From contig NZ_ATDP01000089.1 of NCBI RefSeq assembly GCF_000445105.1, forward strand, positions 104,233 to 168,232: 64,000 nt of DNA, given 5' to 3'. The translations under genes were made by a program, and so were the position numbers. Each line of letters begins with the position of its first letter. The first letter of the stretch is position 1. Source of the DNA: Sphingobium lactosutens DS20 (GTDB lineage Bacteria > Pseudomonadota > Alphaproteobacteria > Sphingomonadales > Sphingomonadaceae). Under the pieces are notes generated by a model. The model saw only the letters and a list, made by a program, of their open reading frames with translations. It had not been told where the DNA came from and did no database searches. This document shows positions 17,868-27,985 of the stretch, piece after piece.

Positions 17868-20800
17868 ATGTCGCGCTTCTTCATCGACCGGCCGATCTTC
17901 GCCTGGGTCATCGCCATCGTCATCATGCTGGCGGGCGTCCTCGCCATCCGGGCGCTGCCGATCAACCAATATCCCAATATCGCGCCGCCCGCGATCCAGA
18001 TCAGCGGTACCTATCCCGGCGCATCGGCACAGACGGTGCAGGATACCGTCGTGCAGGTGGTGGAACAGCAGCTCAACGGTCTCGACAACCTGCGTTACAT
18101 CAAGTCGGAAAGCAACGCCGACGGCAGCTTCGCGATCACCGCGACATTCGAACAGGGAACCGATCCCGACATCGCGCAGGTCCAGGTGCAGAACAAGCTG
18201 TCGCTGGCAACGCCGCTGGTGCCCGCCGAGGTGCAGGCGCAGGGGATGCGCGTCGCTAAGTTCCAGATTAACTTCCTGGTCGTCGTCGGGCTGGTGTCCA
18301 CCGACGGCAGGATGAGCGCCTATGACCTGGGCGACTTCATCGTTTCCAAATTGCAGGACCCGCTGGCGCGGACGCCCGGCGTCGGCGACTTCATGGTCCT
18401 GGGGTCGCAGAACGCGATGCGCATCTGGCTCGATCCCACCAAACTCACCAGCTTCGGCCTGACGCCAACCGATGTCAGCGCCGCGATCAAGTCGCAGAAC
18501 GTGCAGGTCTCGTCCGGCCAGCTCGCCGGCCTGCCGACGACCAAGGGCGTGGAACTCAACGCGACGGTGATCGGCAAGACCCGGTACCAGACGCCGGAGC
18601 AGTTCCGGGACATCCTCCTTAAGGTGAATGCGGACGGCTCGCAAGTGCGGTTGCGTGACGTCGCCGAGGTAAAGCTTGGCGCCGAGCAATTCTCGATCCA
18701 GGCAAATTACAATGCCAATCAACCGGCGGCCGGTATCGCGCTGCGCCTCGCCACCGGGGCCAACGCGCTCCAGACCATCGAGGCGGTACGTGCGCGGCTC
18801 AAGGATCTCGAGCCGACCTTCCCCAAGGGCGTGAAGGTCGTCTATCCCTATGACACCGAGCCGGTGATCAGCCACTCGATCGAGGGCGTGGTTCACACGC
18901 TGCTGGAAGCGATCGTGCTGGTCTTTGCGGTGATGTTCCTGTTCCTCCAGAACTGGCGAGCCACGCTGATCCCGACGCTGGCGGTTCCGGTTGTGCTGCT
19001 CGGGACGTTCGGGGTGATGGCGGCGTTCGGCTTCACCATCAACATCCTGACGATGTTCGGGCTGGTGCTGGCGATCGGCTTGCTAGTCGATGATGCGATC
19101 GTGGTGGTGGAAAATGTCGAACGGCTGATGAGCGAGGAAGGGCTGTCTCCTTTGGAGGCGAGCCGCAAGTCCATGGAGCAGATCAGCGGTGCGCTGGTCG
19201 GCATCGCGCTGGTGCTTTCGGCGGTGTTCGTGCCGATGGCGTTCTTCGGCGGCTCCACCGGCGTCATCTATCGCCAGTTCTCGATCACGATCGTATCGGC
19301 GATGGCGCTATCGGTGCTGGTCGCGCTGATCTTCACGCCAGCCCTGTGCGCGACGATGCTAAAGCCGGTTTCCCATGATCATCACGAGAAGAAGGGATTT
19401 TTCGGCTGGTTCAACCGCTGGTTCGATAGATCGGCCGGCCGCTATGAACGCGGCGTCAGTCGCCTGCTGGGCGCGCGCAAGCGCGGCATGATCGCCTTTG
19501 GCCTGATCGTCGCGCTGCTGGTCGTCCTGTTCCCGATGATGCGCAGTTCGTTCCTGCCCGACGAAGATCAGGGCATGGCGCTGATCCAGGTGCAGATGCC
19601 GCCCAATGCCAGTTCGGAACGGACGCAGCATGTGCTGGGCCAGGTTGCCAACTTCCTCCTCAAATCCGAGGGCGATGCGGTACAGGCGGTCATGACCGTG
19701 TCGGGCTTTAACTTCGCGGGCCGCGGGCAGGGGTCCGGCCTTGCCTTCGTGCAGCTCAAGCCGTGGAATGACCGCACCACCAGCGCCTTCGATATCGTGG
19801 GCCGGACGATGCAGCATTTCGCGGGCCTGAAGGAGGGCACCGTCATCGCTTTCGCGCCGCCCGCCGTTCAGGAACTGGGCAATGCGACCGGGTTCGACCT
19901 GTTCCTGCAGGACAACGGCGGCGGCGATCACGCGCGGCTGATGCAGGCGCGCAACCAGTTTCTGGGCATGGCGGCGAAAAACCCCGCGCTGCAACTGGTC
20001 CGCCCCAACGGCATGAACGACGAACCGCAATATCAGATCGAGATCGACGATGAGAAGGTACGCGCGCTCGGTCTCAGCCTGGACGACGTGAACAACACGA
20101 TGTCGGCCGCCTGGGGCTCGTCCTATGTCAACGACTTCATCGACAACGGCCGCGTCAAGCGCGTCTATATCCAGGGCATTCCCGAATCCCGGATATCTCC
20201 TGAGGATTTCGGCAAATGGTATGTGCGTAACGACAAGGGCGGGATGGTCTCGTTCGATGCGTTCGCGACGGGCAAATGGGTCTATGGCTCGCCCCGGCTG
20301 GAACGGTATAACGGCCTGCCCGCGGTCGAGATTCTTGGCGAGCCGGCACCGGGGAAAAGTTCCGGCCAGGCGATGGCGGCAGTGCAGGAAATCGCCGCCA
20401 AGCTGCCCCCAGGCATCCGCGTTGCCTGGACCGGCCTCTCCTATGAGGAACGCCTGTCGGGATCGCAGGCTCCTGCGCTCTATGCCCTGTCGCTGCTGAT
20501 CGTGTTCCTCTGCCTTGCGGCGCTGTACGAAAGCTGGTCGATTCCCTTCTCGGTTATGCTGGTCGTGCCGCTGGGTGTGATCGGCACGGTGATCGCGACG
20601 CTGGCGCGTGGCCTGAGCAATGACGTCTTCTTCCAGGTCGGGCTGCTGACGACGATCGGCCTGTCAGCGAAGAATGCGATCCTGATCGTGGAATTCGCGC
20701 GCGATCTGGTCGAACGGGACGGCAAGCCGCTGATGGAGGCCGCGATAGAGGCCGCGCGCCTGCGCCTGCGACCGATCATCATGACGTCGCTGGCCTTTAC

Positions 20801-21008
20801 CGTGGGCGTGCTGCCGCTCGCGGTCGCGTCGGGCGCCAGCGCGGGCAGCAAGCACGCGATCGGCACCGGCGTCGTCGGCGGCATGATCACCGCGACGATC
20901 CTAGCGATTTTCTTCGTGCCGCTGTTCTTCGTCGTCGTGATGAGCTTCTTCTCGAAGAAGAAAGGCGAGACGCCCGAACAGCCCACCGGGGAGATCGCTC
21001 ATGATTGA
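17868..21008 (+). CDS. RND multidrug efflux transporter (HAE1, AcrB/MexB-like)
   Basis: This 1046-residue inner membrane pump has the usual 12-helix, two-loop organisation. The proton-relay pair is present in [17 protein letters not shown] (DD of helix 4), and the matching lysine is in [17 protein letters not shown] (helix 10). The length is normal for HAE1 pumps. It takes up hydrophobic drugs, solvents or aromatics and exports them through the adaptor and the NodT-type channel. The channel gene overlaps its stop. Confidence 0.95.
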   Translation: MSRFFIDRPIFAWVIAIVIMLAGVLAIRALPINQYPNIAPPAIQISGTYPGASAQTVQDTVVQVVEQQLNGLDNLRYIKSESNADGSFAITATFEQGTDPDIAQVQVQNKLSLATPLVPAEVQAQGMRVAKFQINFLVVVGLVSTDGRMSAYDLGDFIVSKLQDPLARTPGVGDFMVLGSQNAMRIWLDPTKLTSFGLTPTDVSAAIKSQNVQVSSGQLAGLPTTKGVELNATVIGKTRYQTPEQFRDILLKVNADGSQVRLRDVAEVKLGAEQFSIQANYNANQPAAGIALRLATGANALQTIEAVRARLKDLEPTFPKGVKVVYPYDTEPVISHSIEGVVHTLLEAIVLVFAVMFLFLQNWRATLIPTLAVPVVLLGTFGVMAAFGFTINILTMFGLVLAIGLLVDDAIVVVENVERLMSEEGLSPLEASRKSMEQISGALVGIALVLSAVFVPMAFFGGSTGVIYRQFSITIVSAMALSVLVALIFTPALCATMLKPVSHDHHEKKGFFGWFNRWFDRSAGRYERGVSRLLGARKRGMIAFGLIVALLVVLFPMMRSSFLPDEDQGMALIQVQMPPNASSERTQHVLGQVANFLLKSEGDAVQAVMTVSGFNFAGRGQGSGLAFVQLKPWNDRTTSAFDIVGRTMQHFAGLKEGTVIAFAPPAVQELGNATGFDLFLQDNGGGDHARLMQARNQFLGMAAKNPALQLVRPNGMNDEPQYQIEIDDEKVRALGLSLDDVNNTMSAAWGSSYVNDFIDNGRVKRVYIQGIPESRISPEDFGKWYVRNDKGGMVSFDAFATGKWVYGSPRLERYNGLPAVEILGEPAPGKSSGQAMAAVQEIAAKLPPGIRVAWTGLSYEERLSGSQAPALYALSLLIVFLCLAALYESWSIPFSVMLVVPLGVIGTVIATLARGLSNDVFFQVGLLTTIGLSAKNAILIVEFARDLVERDGKPLMEAAIEAARLRLRPIIMTSLAFTVGVLPLAVASGASAGSKHAIGTGVVGGMITATILAIFFVPLFFVVVMSFFSKKKGETPEQPTGEIAHD

Positions 21009-22701
21009 CAGCACACTGCCCGTCGCGCGGGCTTCCTCACCCAGTAAACAGATGATCCGTCACGCTTCATCGGAGGCAAACAATATGGCCAGCCAGACAG
21101 TCGCACGCCGGGACTGGTCACCCGATGCGGGTTGCGGATCGGCCGCCCCGAGCGGCGGCCAACCCGGAGATGTGAGCCATCACTCCCCGGGCGGGTTGCA
21201 GTCCGGCGTCTTGTCCCAACGCGCCGGGCTGCGACCCCTTGGCCGAACGCCGTTGCATCGAAAGGCACTCTTCAGGGGGCGAAGGTTGTTCCTGTGCGGC
21301 ATCGTTGCTTTTCTTGGTGGCTGCACGCTGGCGCCAAAATATGAACGGCCTGCAGCACCTGTGGCGCCCGTTTACCCGAACGGTGCGGCCTCTGCTGGTG
21401 CATCCGCCGCTGAGATCAAATGGCAGCAGATGTTCGTCGACACAAAGTTGCGTGCAGTTATCCAAATGGCGCTGGACAACAATCGCGACCTTCGTGTCGC
21501 GGCGCTCAACATCGAAAAAGCGCGGGCGCAATATCGCATTCAGCGTGCCGCCCTGATCCCGGACGTCAATGTCACCGCGAGTGGCACCGAGCAGCGCCAG
21601 CCCGGTGGGCTCGCCTTCTTCGACAGCTCCTACAGCCTGGGCGTCGGCGTGAGCGCCTATGAACTGGATCTGTTTGGCCGCGTGCGCAGCCTGAAGGATG
21701 CGGCGCTCCAAAGCTATCTGTCGACTGTGGAAACCCGGCGCGCGACCCACATCAGCCTGGTTGCCGAGGTGGCGAGCGCCTATGTCACGCTTGCAGCCGA
21801 TCAGGAGCTTCTCCGCCTGGCCGACGACACGCTGCGCACGAGGCAGCAAGCCTATGACATCCAGGACAGGCGCTACGCTGCGGGTACATCGTCACTTCTT
21901 GAACTGCGCCAGGCGGACGGGGAACTGGAAGATGCCAAGTCCACGGCTCTGGCCGCGAGCAGTCAGGTGGCCCTCGATCGCAATGCTCTTGAACTGCTGG
22001 TGGGGACGCCGCTTGCACCCGACATGTTGCCGGTGGCGGGGGCCACGACCGCGATGCTTGGCCGCGATGAACTGCCGGCCGGCTTGCCGTCCGACCTGTT
22101 GCGCAACAGGCCGGACATTCTGGCGGCCGAACATGACCTGATGAGCGCCAATGCCAATATCGGTGCGGCGCGAGCGGCCTTCTTCCCCAGCATCAGCCTT
22201 ACCGGCAACGTCGGGCGCGCGAGCTTGGAACTCAAGGATTTGTTCGACGGCGGCAATCACACATGGAGCTTCAGCCCGCAGATCAATCTCCCGATCTTCA
22301 CCGGCGGTCGGCTCAAGGCTGACCTCGACGTCGCCAGGACCGAACGCGATATCGCCGTCGCGCAATATGAAAAGTCGATCCAGACGGCTTTTCGGGAAGT
22401 CGCCGATGGGCTTGCCCAACGTGCCGTCATGGACGCCCGGCTCGACGCACAGCGCAGGCGAAGCGACGCCGCCGCAATCTCGAATGATCTCGTCCAGCGC
22501 CGCTACCGTGAAAAAGTCGCAGGATATCTTGAGGTACTCGATGCCCAGCGGACAGCCTATGCGGCACGACAATCGTTCATCCAGACCGATCTGGCGCGGC
22601 AAATGAACCTCATCACGCTTTACAAAGTACTCGGAGGCGGATGGGATCCAGGCCTTTCCAATCGCGCTGACCCCGACACATCCGCCAAACGCACTGGGTG
22701 A
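21001..22701 (+). CDS. outer membrane factor of the RND pump (NodT/OprM lipoprotein)
   Basis: The protein has two outer-membrane-efflux repeats typical of OprM and NodT ([13 protein letters not shown] and [19 protein letters not shown] are diagnostic). Its lipobox is LGGC at about residues 105-108, followed by TLAPKYERP. The ATG at 21001 overlaps the pump stop and gives 566 residues, but it adds about 85 residues of low-complexity sequence before the signal peptide. A TTG at 21253 would yield a normal lipoprotein signal ([13 protein letters not shown]...). The true start is therefore uncertain, while the family is firm. Confidence 0.88.
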   Translation: MIDSTLPVARASSPSKQMIRHASSEANNMASQTVARRDWSPDAGCGSAAPSGGQPGDVSHHSPGGLQSGVLSQRAGLRPLGRTPLHRKALFRGRRLFLCGIVAFLGGCTLAPKYERPAAPVAPVYPNGAASAGASAAEIKWQQMFVDTKLRAVIQMALDNNRDLRVAALNIEKARAQYRIQRAALIPDVNVTASGTEQRQPGGLAFFDSSYSLGVGVSAYELDLFGRVRSLKDAALQSYLSTVETRRATHISLVAEVASAYVTLAADQELLRLADDTLRTRQQAYDIQDRRYAAGTSSLLELRQADGELEDAKSTALAASSQVALDRNALELLVGTPLAPDMLPVAGATTAMLGRDELPAGLPSDLLRNRPDILAAEHDLMSANANIGAARAAFFPSISLTGNVGRASLELKDLFDGGNHTWSFSPQINLPIFTGGRLKADLDVARTERDIAVAQYEKSIQTAFREVADGLAQRAVMDARLDAQRRRSDAAAISNDLVQRRYREKVAGYLEVLDAQRTAYAARQSFIQTDLARQMNLITLYKVLGGGWDPGLSNRADPDTSAKRTG

Positions 22702-22708
22702 GTGTACA

Positions 22709-23380
22709 ATGGCAATGGGGCATATCAAGGCGAAGGCCGTCAACCGCCAGTCCCCAAAGCGTGGCGACCGCCGTGAAGCAAGGCGGGCTCAGCTTGTCGC
22801 TGCAGCCCGCATCGCTTTCCTTGCGAAAGGATTTGCTGCCACGACGATCGAGGATATTTTTCGATTGACAGAAACGTCGCCGGCGACGCTCTATGCTCAC
22901 TTCACCAGCAAATTTGCTCTCTTCGAAGCGGTGGTGCAAGATGAAGCGCAGCGGATTTGGAACCGGCTTCTGACTGTTCTGCCGGCGGAAACATGCATAC
23001 CGGTGCCTCTGGGATCCTTCATTGCGACGGTGATCAATATTGTCGCCGATGAGGAGATGATCGGCTTCTTGCGCCTCGTAATTGCCGAGTATCGGCGATA
23101 TCCCAGCATCGAAGCGATTTTCCATAAGACCGGCCCGCGCGTTCAACTCCTTATTTCCAGGCATTTCCAGCATTGCGAAGAACTGGTGGGATTATCTCCT
23201 GAATGTGCCGCAGTGACAGCCGGCATATTCGTGTCGAGCATTGCCAATGTACAACTTGCCTTGCTTACCGGCTTTGCAAAGCCGGATGAATTGGCGACAC
23301 TTTCGGAGCGACTAACAAGAGAAATCCGCGCAATCATCGACTTTGGCAATGCGCCATACATGCAGGGCGGTCAGAAGTAA
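22709..23380 (+). CDS. TetR-family regulator 1 of a tandem pair
   Basis: This 223-residue protein has an N-terminal TetR helix-turn-helix (GFAATTIEDIFRLTETSPATLY). It begins 7 bp after the outer membrane factor and ends 2 bp before a similar regulator. It belongs to the same transcription unit as the pump, unlike the divergent TetR at 15974. Which promoter it controls is not evident. Confidence 0.85.
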   Translation: MAMGHIKAKAVNRQSPKRGDRREARRAQLVAAARIAFLAKGFAATTIEDIFRLTETSPATLYAHFTSKFALFEAVVQDEAQRIWNRLLTVLPAETCIPVPLGSFIATVINIVADEEMIGFLRLVIAEYRRYPSIEAIFHKTGPRVQLLISRHFQHCEELVGLSPECAAVTAGIFVSSIANVQLALLTGFAKPDELATLSERLTREIRAIIDFGNAPYMQGGQK

Positions 23381-23382
23381 GC

Positions 23383-24051
23383 ATGCGCCGCAGGGGTCGA
23401 TCTTCGAAACCGGATGGCCATGTCACCGTGCAAAGACGCCACAGCGCCAAGCAAGAGGCACGCCGACAACGATTGATCGAAGCTGCAAGAAGCGCCTTCT
23501 TGACGAAGGGTTTTGACGCGACAACGATCGATGACATCGTGAGCGTTTCTGGCGGTTCACGCGGTACGCTTTATATCTATTTTGGCGGCAAGTCGGCCCT
23601 TTACGAAGCTGTCGTCAAACGAGAAGCAGTGCGTGTCGTAGAAGCGCTGTCTGCTGCTCTTAGTGATGCGTCCAGGCTGAGTTCCTTCCTGACGGCAGTC
23701 ATGGACGTCGCGACCGGAGAAGAGGCGATTGCGCTCATCCGTCTCGTGATCGTCCGATGCGAGCAGCATGATGATATCCCGGATATCTTTCGCCAGACGA
23801 TACCGATTTTGGAAACTCTCATCGTCAACCATTTATGGGCATGTGTCGATTTTCCTCAGCTGCCAGAGCCTATGCGTCAGGCCCTCGCCGACGCGCTCAT
23901 GATGGGCATCGCACAAGCTCAATTGTTCAAACTCACTGGCCTTGCCGGACAGGGTGACGAGGCCGCGCTCTCGCGCCAGGTCATCCGACACCTTTCCGCG
24001 CTAATCGCTGCTTTCGAGCGCGCCACGACTGACCAGGAAGGACGGGAATGA
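23383..24051 (+). CDS. TetR-family regulator 2 of a tandem pair
   Basis: This 222-residue paralogue of the preceding gene shares the motif ARxAFLxKGFxATTIxDI and overall length. This suggests tandem duplication followed by divergence. Its stop overlaps the CsbD-like gene start by 4 bp. The two proteins might form heterodimers or sense different ligands. This is inference only. Confidence 0.85.
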   Translation: MRRRGRSSKPDGHVTVQRRHSAKQEARRQRLIEAARSAFLTKGFDATTIDDIVSVSGGSRGTLYIYFGGKSALYEAVVKREAVRVVEALSAALSDASRLSSFLTAVMDVATGEEAIALIRLVIVRCEQHDDIPDIFRQTIPILETLIVNHLWACVDFPQLPEPMRQALADALMMGIAQAQLFKLTGLAGQGDEAALSRQVIRHLSALIAAFERATTDQEGRE

Positions 24052-24527
24052 ACAAGCACCAGATACATGGAAACTGGAAGATCGTTTCGGGGAAAATCCA
24101 GCGGATATGGGCTGAAAGCCTGGGAGATTATCGCGCCGCCGTGCACGGCAATCTGCGCGAAATCGCCGGCCTGATCCAGAAGGAGTTCGGCCTGGCGCAG
24201 GAGGAGGCGAAGCAGGCGATCGAGAAATGGCGCGAGGAGGAACTTCCAACGGCATTGCTCAAGGAACAATGGGATCGTTTCGACCTGGCGATGAGGGACC
24301 AATGGGATGTCCTGCGCATCCGACGCAAATTGCTCAGTCACGAACTGGAGGACAAACGGCAACTCGTCATCAGCCATGCAGAAGAACTCGTGAGCCGTTT
24401 CGCCACGCATTATAAACTTTCCGAGGATGACGTCGCCCGACAGGTCAATGACTGGTTGACCATGGCGCGAAGCTGGCTCGCTCATCCTTCACCAAATGAT
24501 CGGCGCAAACCGGAGGAAAAGCTGTGA
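24048..24527 (+). CDS. CsbD-like stress protein with extended C-terminus
   Basis: The first 55 or so residues of this 159-residue protein fit the CsbD-like domain (NWKIVSGKIQRIWAES, then a G-x-L-x-x-I-A-G-L-I-Q motif). The rest is strongly charged and helical, about twice the length of ordinary CsbD. CsbD proteins accumulate in general stress responses and their biochemical role is unknown. It overlaps both neighbours, so it should be made together with the HdeD-like protein. Confidence 0.72.
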   Translation: MNKHQIHGNWKIVSGKIQRIWAESLGDYRAAVHGNLREIAGLIQKEFGLAQEEAKQAIEKWREEELPTALLKEQWDRFDLAMRDQWDVLRIRRKLLSHELEDKRQLVISHAEELVSRFATHYKLSEDDVARQVNDWLTMARSWLAHPSPNDRRKPEEKL

Positions 24528-25072
24528 TGAACACTGTCGAATTTTCCCGAAGGAAGCCTGTCAATCGCAACGACTGGATCTGGATGCTTCTGCATTCGCT
24601 GGCAGTCATCGCGATTGGTATCCTCGCTTTGGTTTTTCCGTTTCCGGCCAGTCTGTCCGTCGGGATCCTGCTGGCAATGACGCTTATGGTCTATGGTATA
24701 TTGCTCATCATCACTGGCTTTGTGCGTCGGAAAACCGACTGGGGCGATATCCTTCTGGGGTTTCTTGGTCTGCTTGTTGGTAGCGTGACGTTGACCATGC
24801 CACTCACGGCTACCGTGACCCTGATGTGGATGACGGGAGCCTGGTTCATCGTTTCTGCGATCTTCGGCCTTGTCAGCGCCTTTCGCGCAGATGATGGCCG
24901 GACCTGGCTCTTTCTGAACGCTTTGCTGGATCTCGTCTTTGGCGCGGTTCTCTTCTTTGCCGACCCGCTGAGCGCGCTCGCCTATGCCGCGTTTCTTTTG
25001 GGGTTCAGCCTGCTCTTTCGCGGGTCTTTCCTGCTGGTCACAGCCCTCAGGGTGCGCGCTCTTCACCGATGA
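24524..25072 (+). CDS. HdeD-family (DUF308) integral membrane protein
   Basis: This 182-residue protein has about six hydrophobic segments arranged as the repeated short hairpins of HdeD/DUF308 proteins. Glycines are frequent, as in SLSVGILLAMTLMVYGILLI. HdeD is linked to acid resistance in E. coli, and the mechanism is unknown. The GTG at 24524 and the ATG at 24527 are both well placed after GGAGG. It overlaps the CsbD-like gene. Confidence 0.8.
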   Translation: MMNTVEFSRRKPVNRNDWIWMLLHSLAVIAIGILALVFPFPASLSVGILLAMTLMVYGILLIITGFVRRKTDWGDILLGFLGLLVGSVTLTMPLTATVTLMWMTGAWFIVSAIFGLVSAFRADDGRTWLFLNALLDLVFGAVLFFADPLSALAYAAFLLGFSLLFRGSFLLVTALRVRALHR

Positions 25073-25106
25073 GGCGGCGGGTGTCTGAAAGTTTGGAAAG
25101 TTTGAT

Positions 25107-26393
25107 ATGACTATGAAGCACCGTGTCGTCATCGTCGGCGGAGGCGTGGCCGGCCTCGATCTGGCTAGTCAGCTGGCTGGGAACAAGCATCCTGAACTGG
25201 ATGTCAGGCTGATCGATCGTGAGCCCGCCCATGTGTGGAAGCCGATGCTCCACACGATTGCCGCCGGCACGGCTGATACCTTCCCGAACCAGACGGCTTA
25301 TCTCGTGCAAGCACGCAAACGTGGATTTCGGTATGAGCCGGGGGAAGTCGTGGGGGTCGATCGGCAGTCGAATCAAGTCGAGATTGCGCTGATGGTAGAT
25401 GGTGAAGGCTGCGAGCTCGTTCCTGCCCGAAAAATTGCCTACGACACCCTTGTCCTGGCGGCGGGCAGTCGCGCCAACGATTTCGGGACGCCCGGCGTAT
25501 CGGAACATTGCATGACGATCGACTCCCGGTGCGAAGCTATCGCTTGCAACGATCATCTGCGAATCCACATGCTCAAGGCGATCGCATCGGGAACCCCTCT
25601 CTCCATCGCGATCGTCGGGGCGGGCGCTACCGGCGTTGAGCTCGCCTCCGAGCTGATGCGGTTGGCCGACATCCTGGAGCAGCATGGTGCGAGCGGCTTG
25701 CGGAAAGGCCTCAAGGTCAGTTTGATCGAGTCGCAATCCCGCATTTTAGGACCCTTTCCCGACAAGATTGCCGCAGCTGCGGCTGAGGTACTTGAGGAAC
25801 TGGGCATTGATATTCATACCCATGCCCGGGTGCAGTCGGCGGATGCGCAGGGGTTCGTGCTAGCCGATGGGCGGCGGATCGACGCCGAACTGAGGATCTG
25901 GGCAGCGGGCGTGCGCGCTCCCGAGTTTATAGCCGGTATCGAGGGCCTGGAGCATAGCCGGCAGGGGCAGGTGGTCGTCGGCCCGACGCTGATGTCGGCC
26001 CAGGATCGGGCGATCTTTGCCCTGGGTGATTGCGCGAGCCTGACTTTGCCTGACCGGGCCGGTCCATTGCCGACGACCGCACAGGTCGCTTACCAGCAGA
26101 GCGTCTATCTGGGCCGCCAGCTTCCCAGAATGCTGAACGACGATCAGGTGCCGCCATTTCGTTATCGTGATTTCGGCTCGCTGGTCTCACTCGGAGGATA
26201 TGACGCCTATGGTACTTTGGGACGGTTTGGTCTGTATCGAGGCGGCTTCCTCAAGGGCCGCGTGGCCCAACTAGGCCATGCGTTTCTCTATCGGCGACAT
26301 CAGGCACGTCTCTACGGCCCCCTGCGCGGGAGCCTGCTCTGGCTCGCCGATTGCATCAGCGGCGCGATCAGGCCGACACAGAGGTTGGGCTGA
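25107..26393 (+). CDS. NDH-2-like pyridine nucleotide:quinone oxidoreductase
   Basis: This 428-residue flavoprotein has VVIVGGGVAGLDLASQL at the N-terminus, IAIVGAGATGVELASEL at about residues 165-181, and the FAD motif FALGDCASL at about 306-314. The C-terminus is membrane-associating, as in NDH-2. It differs clearly from the homologue at 5917. Its place between an HdeD-like protein and a phospholipase suggests a redox role under envelope stress. The substrate might be NADH or a sulfide- or quinone-type donor. Confidence 0.82.
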   Translation: MTMKHRVVIVGGGVAGLDLASQLAGNKHPELDVRLIDREPAHVWKPMLHTIAAGTADTFPNQTAYLVQARKRGFRYEPGEVVGVDRQSNQVEIALMVDGEGCELVPARKIAYDTLVLAAGSRANDFGTPGVSEHCMTIDSRCEAIACNDHLRIHMLKAIASGTPLSIAIVGAGATGVELASELMRLADILEQHGASGLRKGLKVSLIESQSRILGPFPDKIAAAAAEVLEELGIDIHTHARVQSADAQGFVLADGRRIDAELRIWAAGVRAPEFIAGIEGLEHSRQGQVVVGPTLMSAQDRAIFALGDCASLTLPDRAGPLPTTAQVAYQQSVYLGRQLPRMLNDDQVPPFRYRDFGSLVSLGGYDAYGTLGRFGLYRGGFLKGRVAQLGHAFLYRRHQARLYGPLRGSLLWLADCISGAIRPTQRLG

Positions 26394-26394
26394 G

Positions 26395-27597
26395 ATGAGG
26401 CAGCTGATGCTTGGACCTTGCGCCCTGCTGCTTGCTGTGCCGAGCCCGGCTGCCGCCCAATCTACCGTCGAAGTCCTGCTGAAAGGAGCGATCGAGAAGG
26501 ATGCTGAGGGGCGATCGATCATCGAACTACGCCTACTCAATGCCGGCGGATCCGCCGAGCATATGATCCTGCCGGACCGTGTCGAGGCACGGATCGAAGA
26601 AGCTGGGCGCTCGCGTTCCGTATGGCTTGCACGATCCGCCAGTACAGCTTCGGACCTGACGGTCCCAGCTTCGGGTTTTGCTCAGGCTCGCTATCAACTC
26701 GAAACGCAAATAACCCATTCCGGCGCCCTGTTAACGATTCCTGCCTGGTCCACTTCGACCGTGAAATTTCAGGAACCAAGGCTGACACGCATGGCGGTCG
26801 CCGCCGAACCTGTCCCCGAAAATGAAGAGCCCCAGATCACTTCAGTCCAGCCCCCCTTCGACAGGCGGCCGGGCAACGCGTTCATCGCCAATCTCGCCCC
26901 CTACGAACCCATTTATGGGGTTTATGGTCCAGGCACGAATAGCGAAGCGCGGCTCCAGATCAGTTTCAAATATCGTCTGTTTGGCGTGAAGCATGGCGAA
27001 GACGCGCGACCATCGTGGCGCAACGGGTTGTATTTCGCCTACACGCAGCGAATGTTCTGGGATCTCGGAAGCGATTCCGCACCTTTCCGAAACATCGACT
27101 TTCAGCCGGAGCTGATCTACACGACGCCGTCGAGCATGTTGACGAGTGGCGTTTCCGTCGCAGCGCAAGCCGGTATTCGTCATGAATCCAACGGCCGCGA
27201 CGGCTCTGATTCCCGGAGCATCAACAGCATCTATGTCATGCCAATGGCTGCGCTTCCACTGATGGGCAATTATAGCCTCGTCGTCGCGCCCAAGCTGTCA
27301 ATCTATGTCGGCGACAAATCCGACAATCCGGATATTGTCCGCTACCGCGGGCATGCCGGATTGTTCATGGAGGTGGGGGATGATGAAGGGCTGCGTCTTT
27401 CGACCTCCGCCAGGCTCAACTTCGGGTCAGGGAAGGGGGCGATAAACGCCGACCTCTCCTATCCGCTGCCGCGGCTGCTGGGCGGAGGGCCGGACGTCTA
27501 CCTCTTTGTCCAGTCTTTCCATGGCTATGGCGAGAATCTTCTCGACTATAATCGGCGGACCAGCCGGCTGCGCATTGGATTTGCCCTGGTACGCTGA
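26395..27597 (+). CDS. pldA: outer membrane phospholipase A (OMPLA-like)
   Basis: This 400-residue protein has a signal peptide ending near AAA-Q (residues 18-22). Its C-terminal barrel has the OMPLA catalytic signature RHESNGRDGSDSRSIN. H263, S265 and N277 have the same spacing as H142, S144 and N156 of E. coli PldA. It would hydrolyse outer membrane phospholipids when asymmetry is lost. About 130 residues between signal and barrel are extra compared with E. coli. The ATG at 26395 starts 1 bp after the NDH-2 stop and ends the operon. The 26278 frame start is overlapped and unlikely. Confidence 0.87.
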   Translation: MRQLMLGPCALLLAVPSPAAAQSTVEVLLKGAIEKDAEGRSIIELRLLNAGGSAEHMILPDRVEARIEEAGRSRSVWLARSASTASDLTVPASGFAQARYQLETQITHSGALLTIPAWSTSTVKFQEPRLTRMAVAAEPVPENEEPQITSVQPPFDRRPGNAFIANLAPYEPIYGVYGPGTNSEARLQISFKYRLFGVKHGEDARPSWRNGLYFAYTQRMFWDLGSDSAPFRNIDFQPELIYTTPSSMLTSGVSVAAQAGIRHESNGRDGSDSRSINSIYVMPMAALPLMGNYSLVVAPKLSIYVGDKSDNPDIVRYRGHAGLFMEVGDDEGLRLSTSARLNFGSGKGAINADLSYPLPRLLGGGPDVYLFVQSFHGYGENLLDYNRRTSRLRIGFALVR

Positions 27598-27985
27598 GCA
27601 ACGCGTTCGCTCGTGCGCTCTTCTTCGACCAGTGGGCTGGAAGTCTATCTCGTTCACCGGCGCCTATAGCTGCAATATCGCAGATCGGCCCGACCCGGAT
27701 ACCTTGCGGCCGCTACGCGCGGGCAGTTTCGTGCTCGCCGCGTGATGTTCGCTCCGTCCGGCCCGCCGACCGAACGGCTTATTCTCTCCCGCAACCCTCT
27801 ACGAGCCAGATCTTCGCACAATGAAGCGCGCGTCCGTAAAATGGACCGATAACTGGCCATCGATCTTCCTGGCGCTTCATTTATAACGGAAAACGCAGGA
27901 TCGGCTCCAACCTCCCGAAGCGGCGGAGTCTGCGATACCGAAACACGCATGGACTCCGGCCGGATCAGCCTTATTGCTATGGGCA
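27598..27985. other. convergent spacer, nothing assigned
   Basis: About 390 bp separate the pldA end from the opposing efflux operon. Open frames here match no family, and no convincing hairpin with a T-run was found. It may be the remains of a small gene. Confidence 0.4.
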
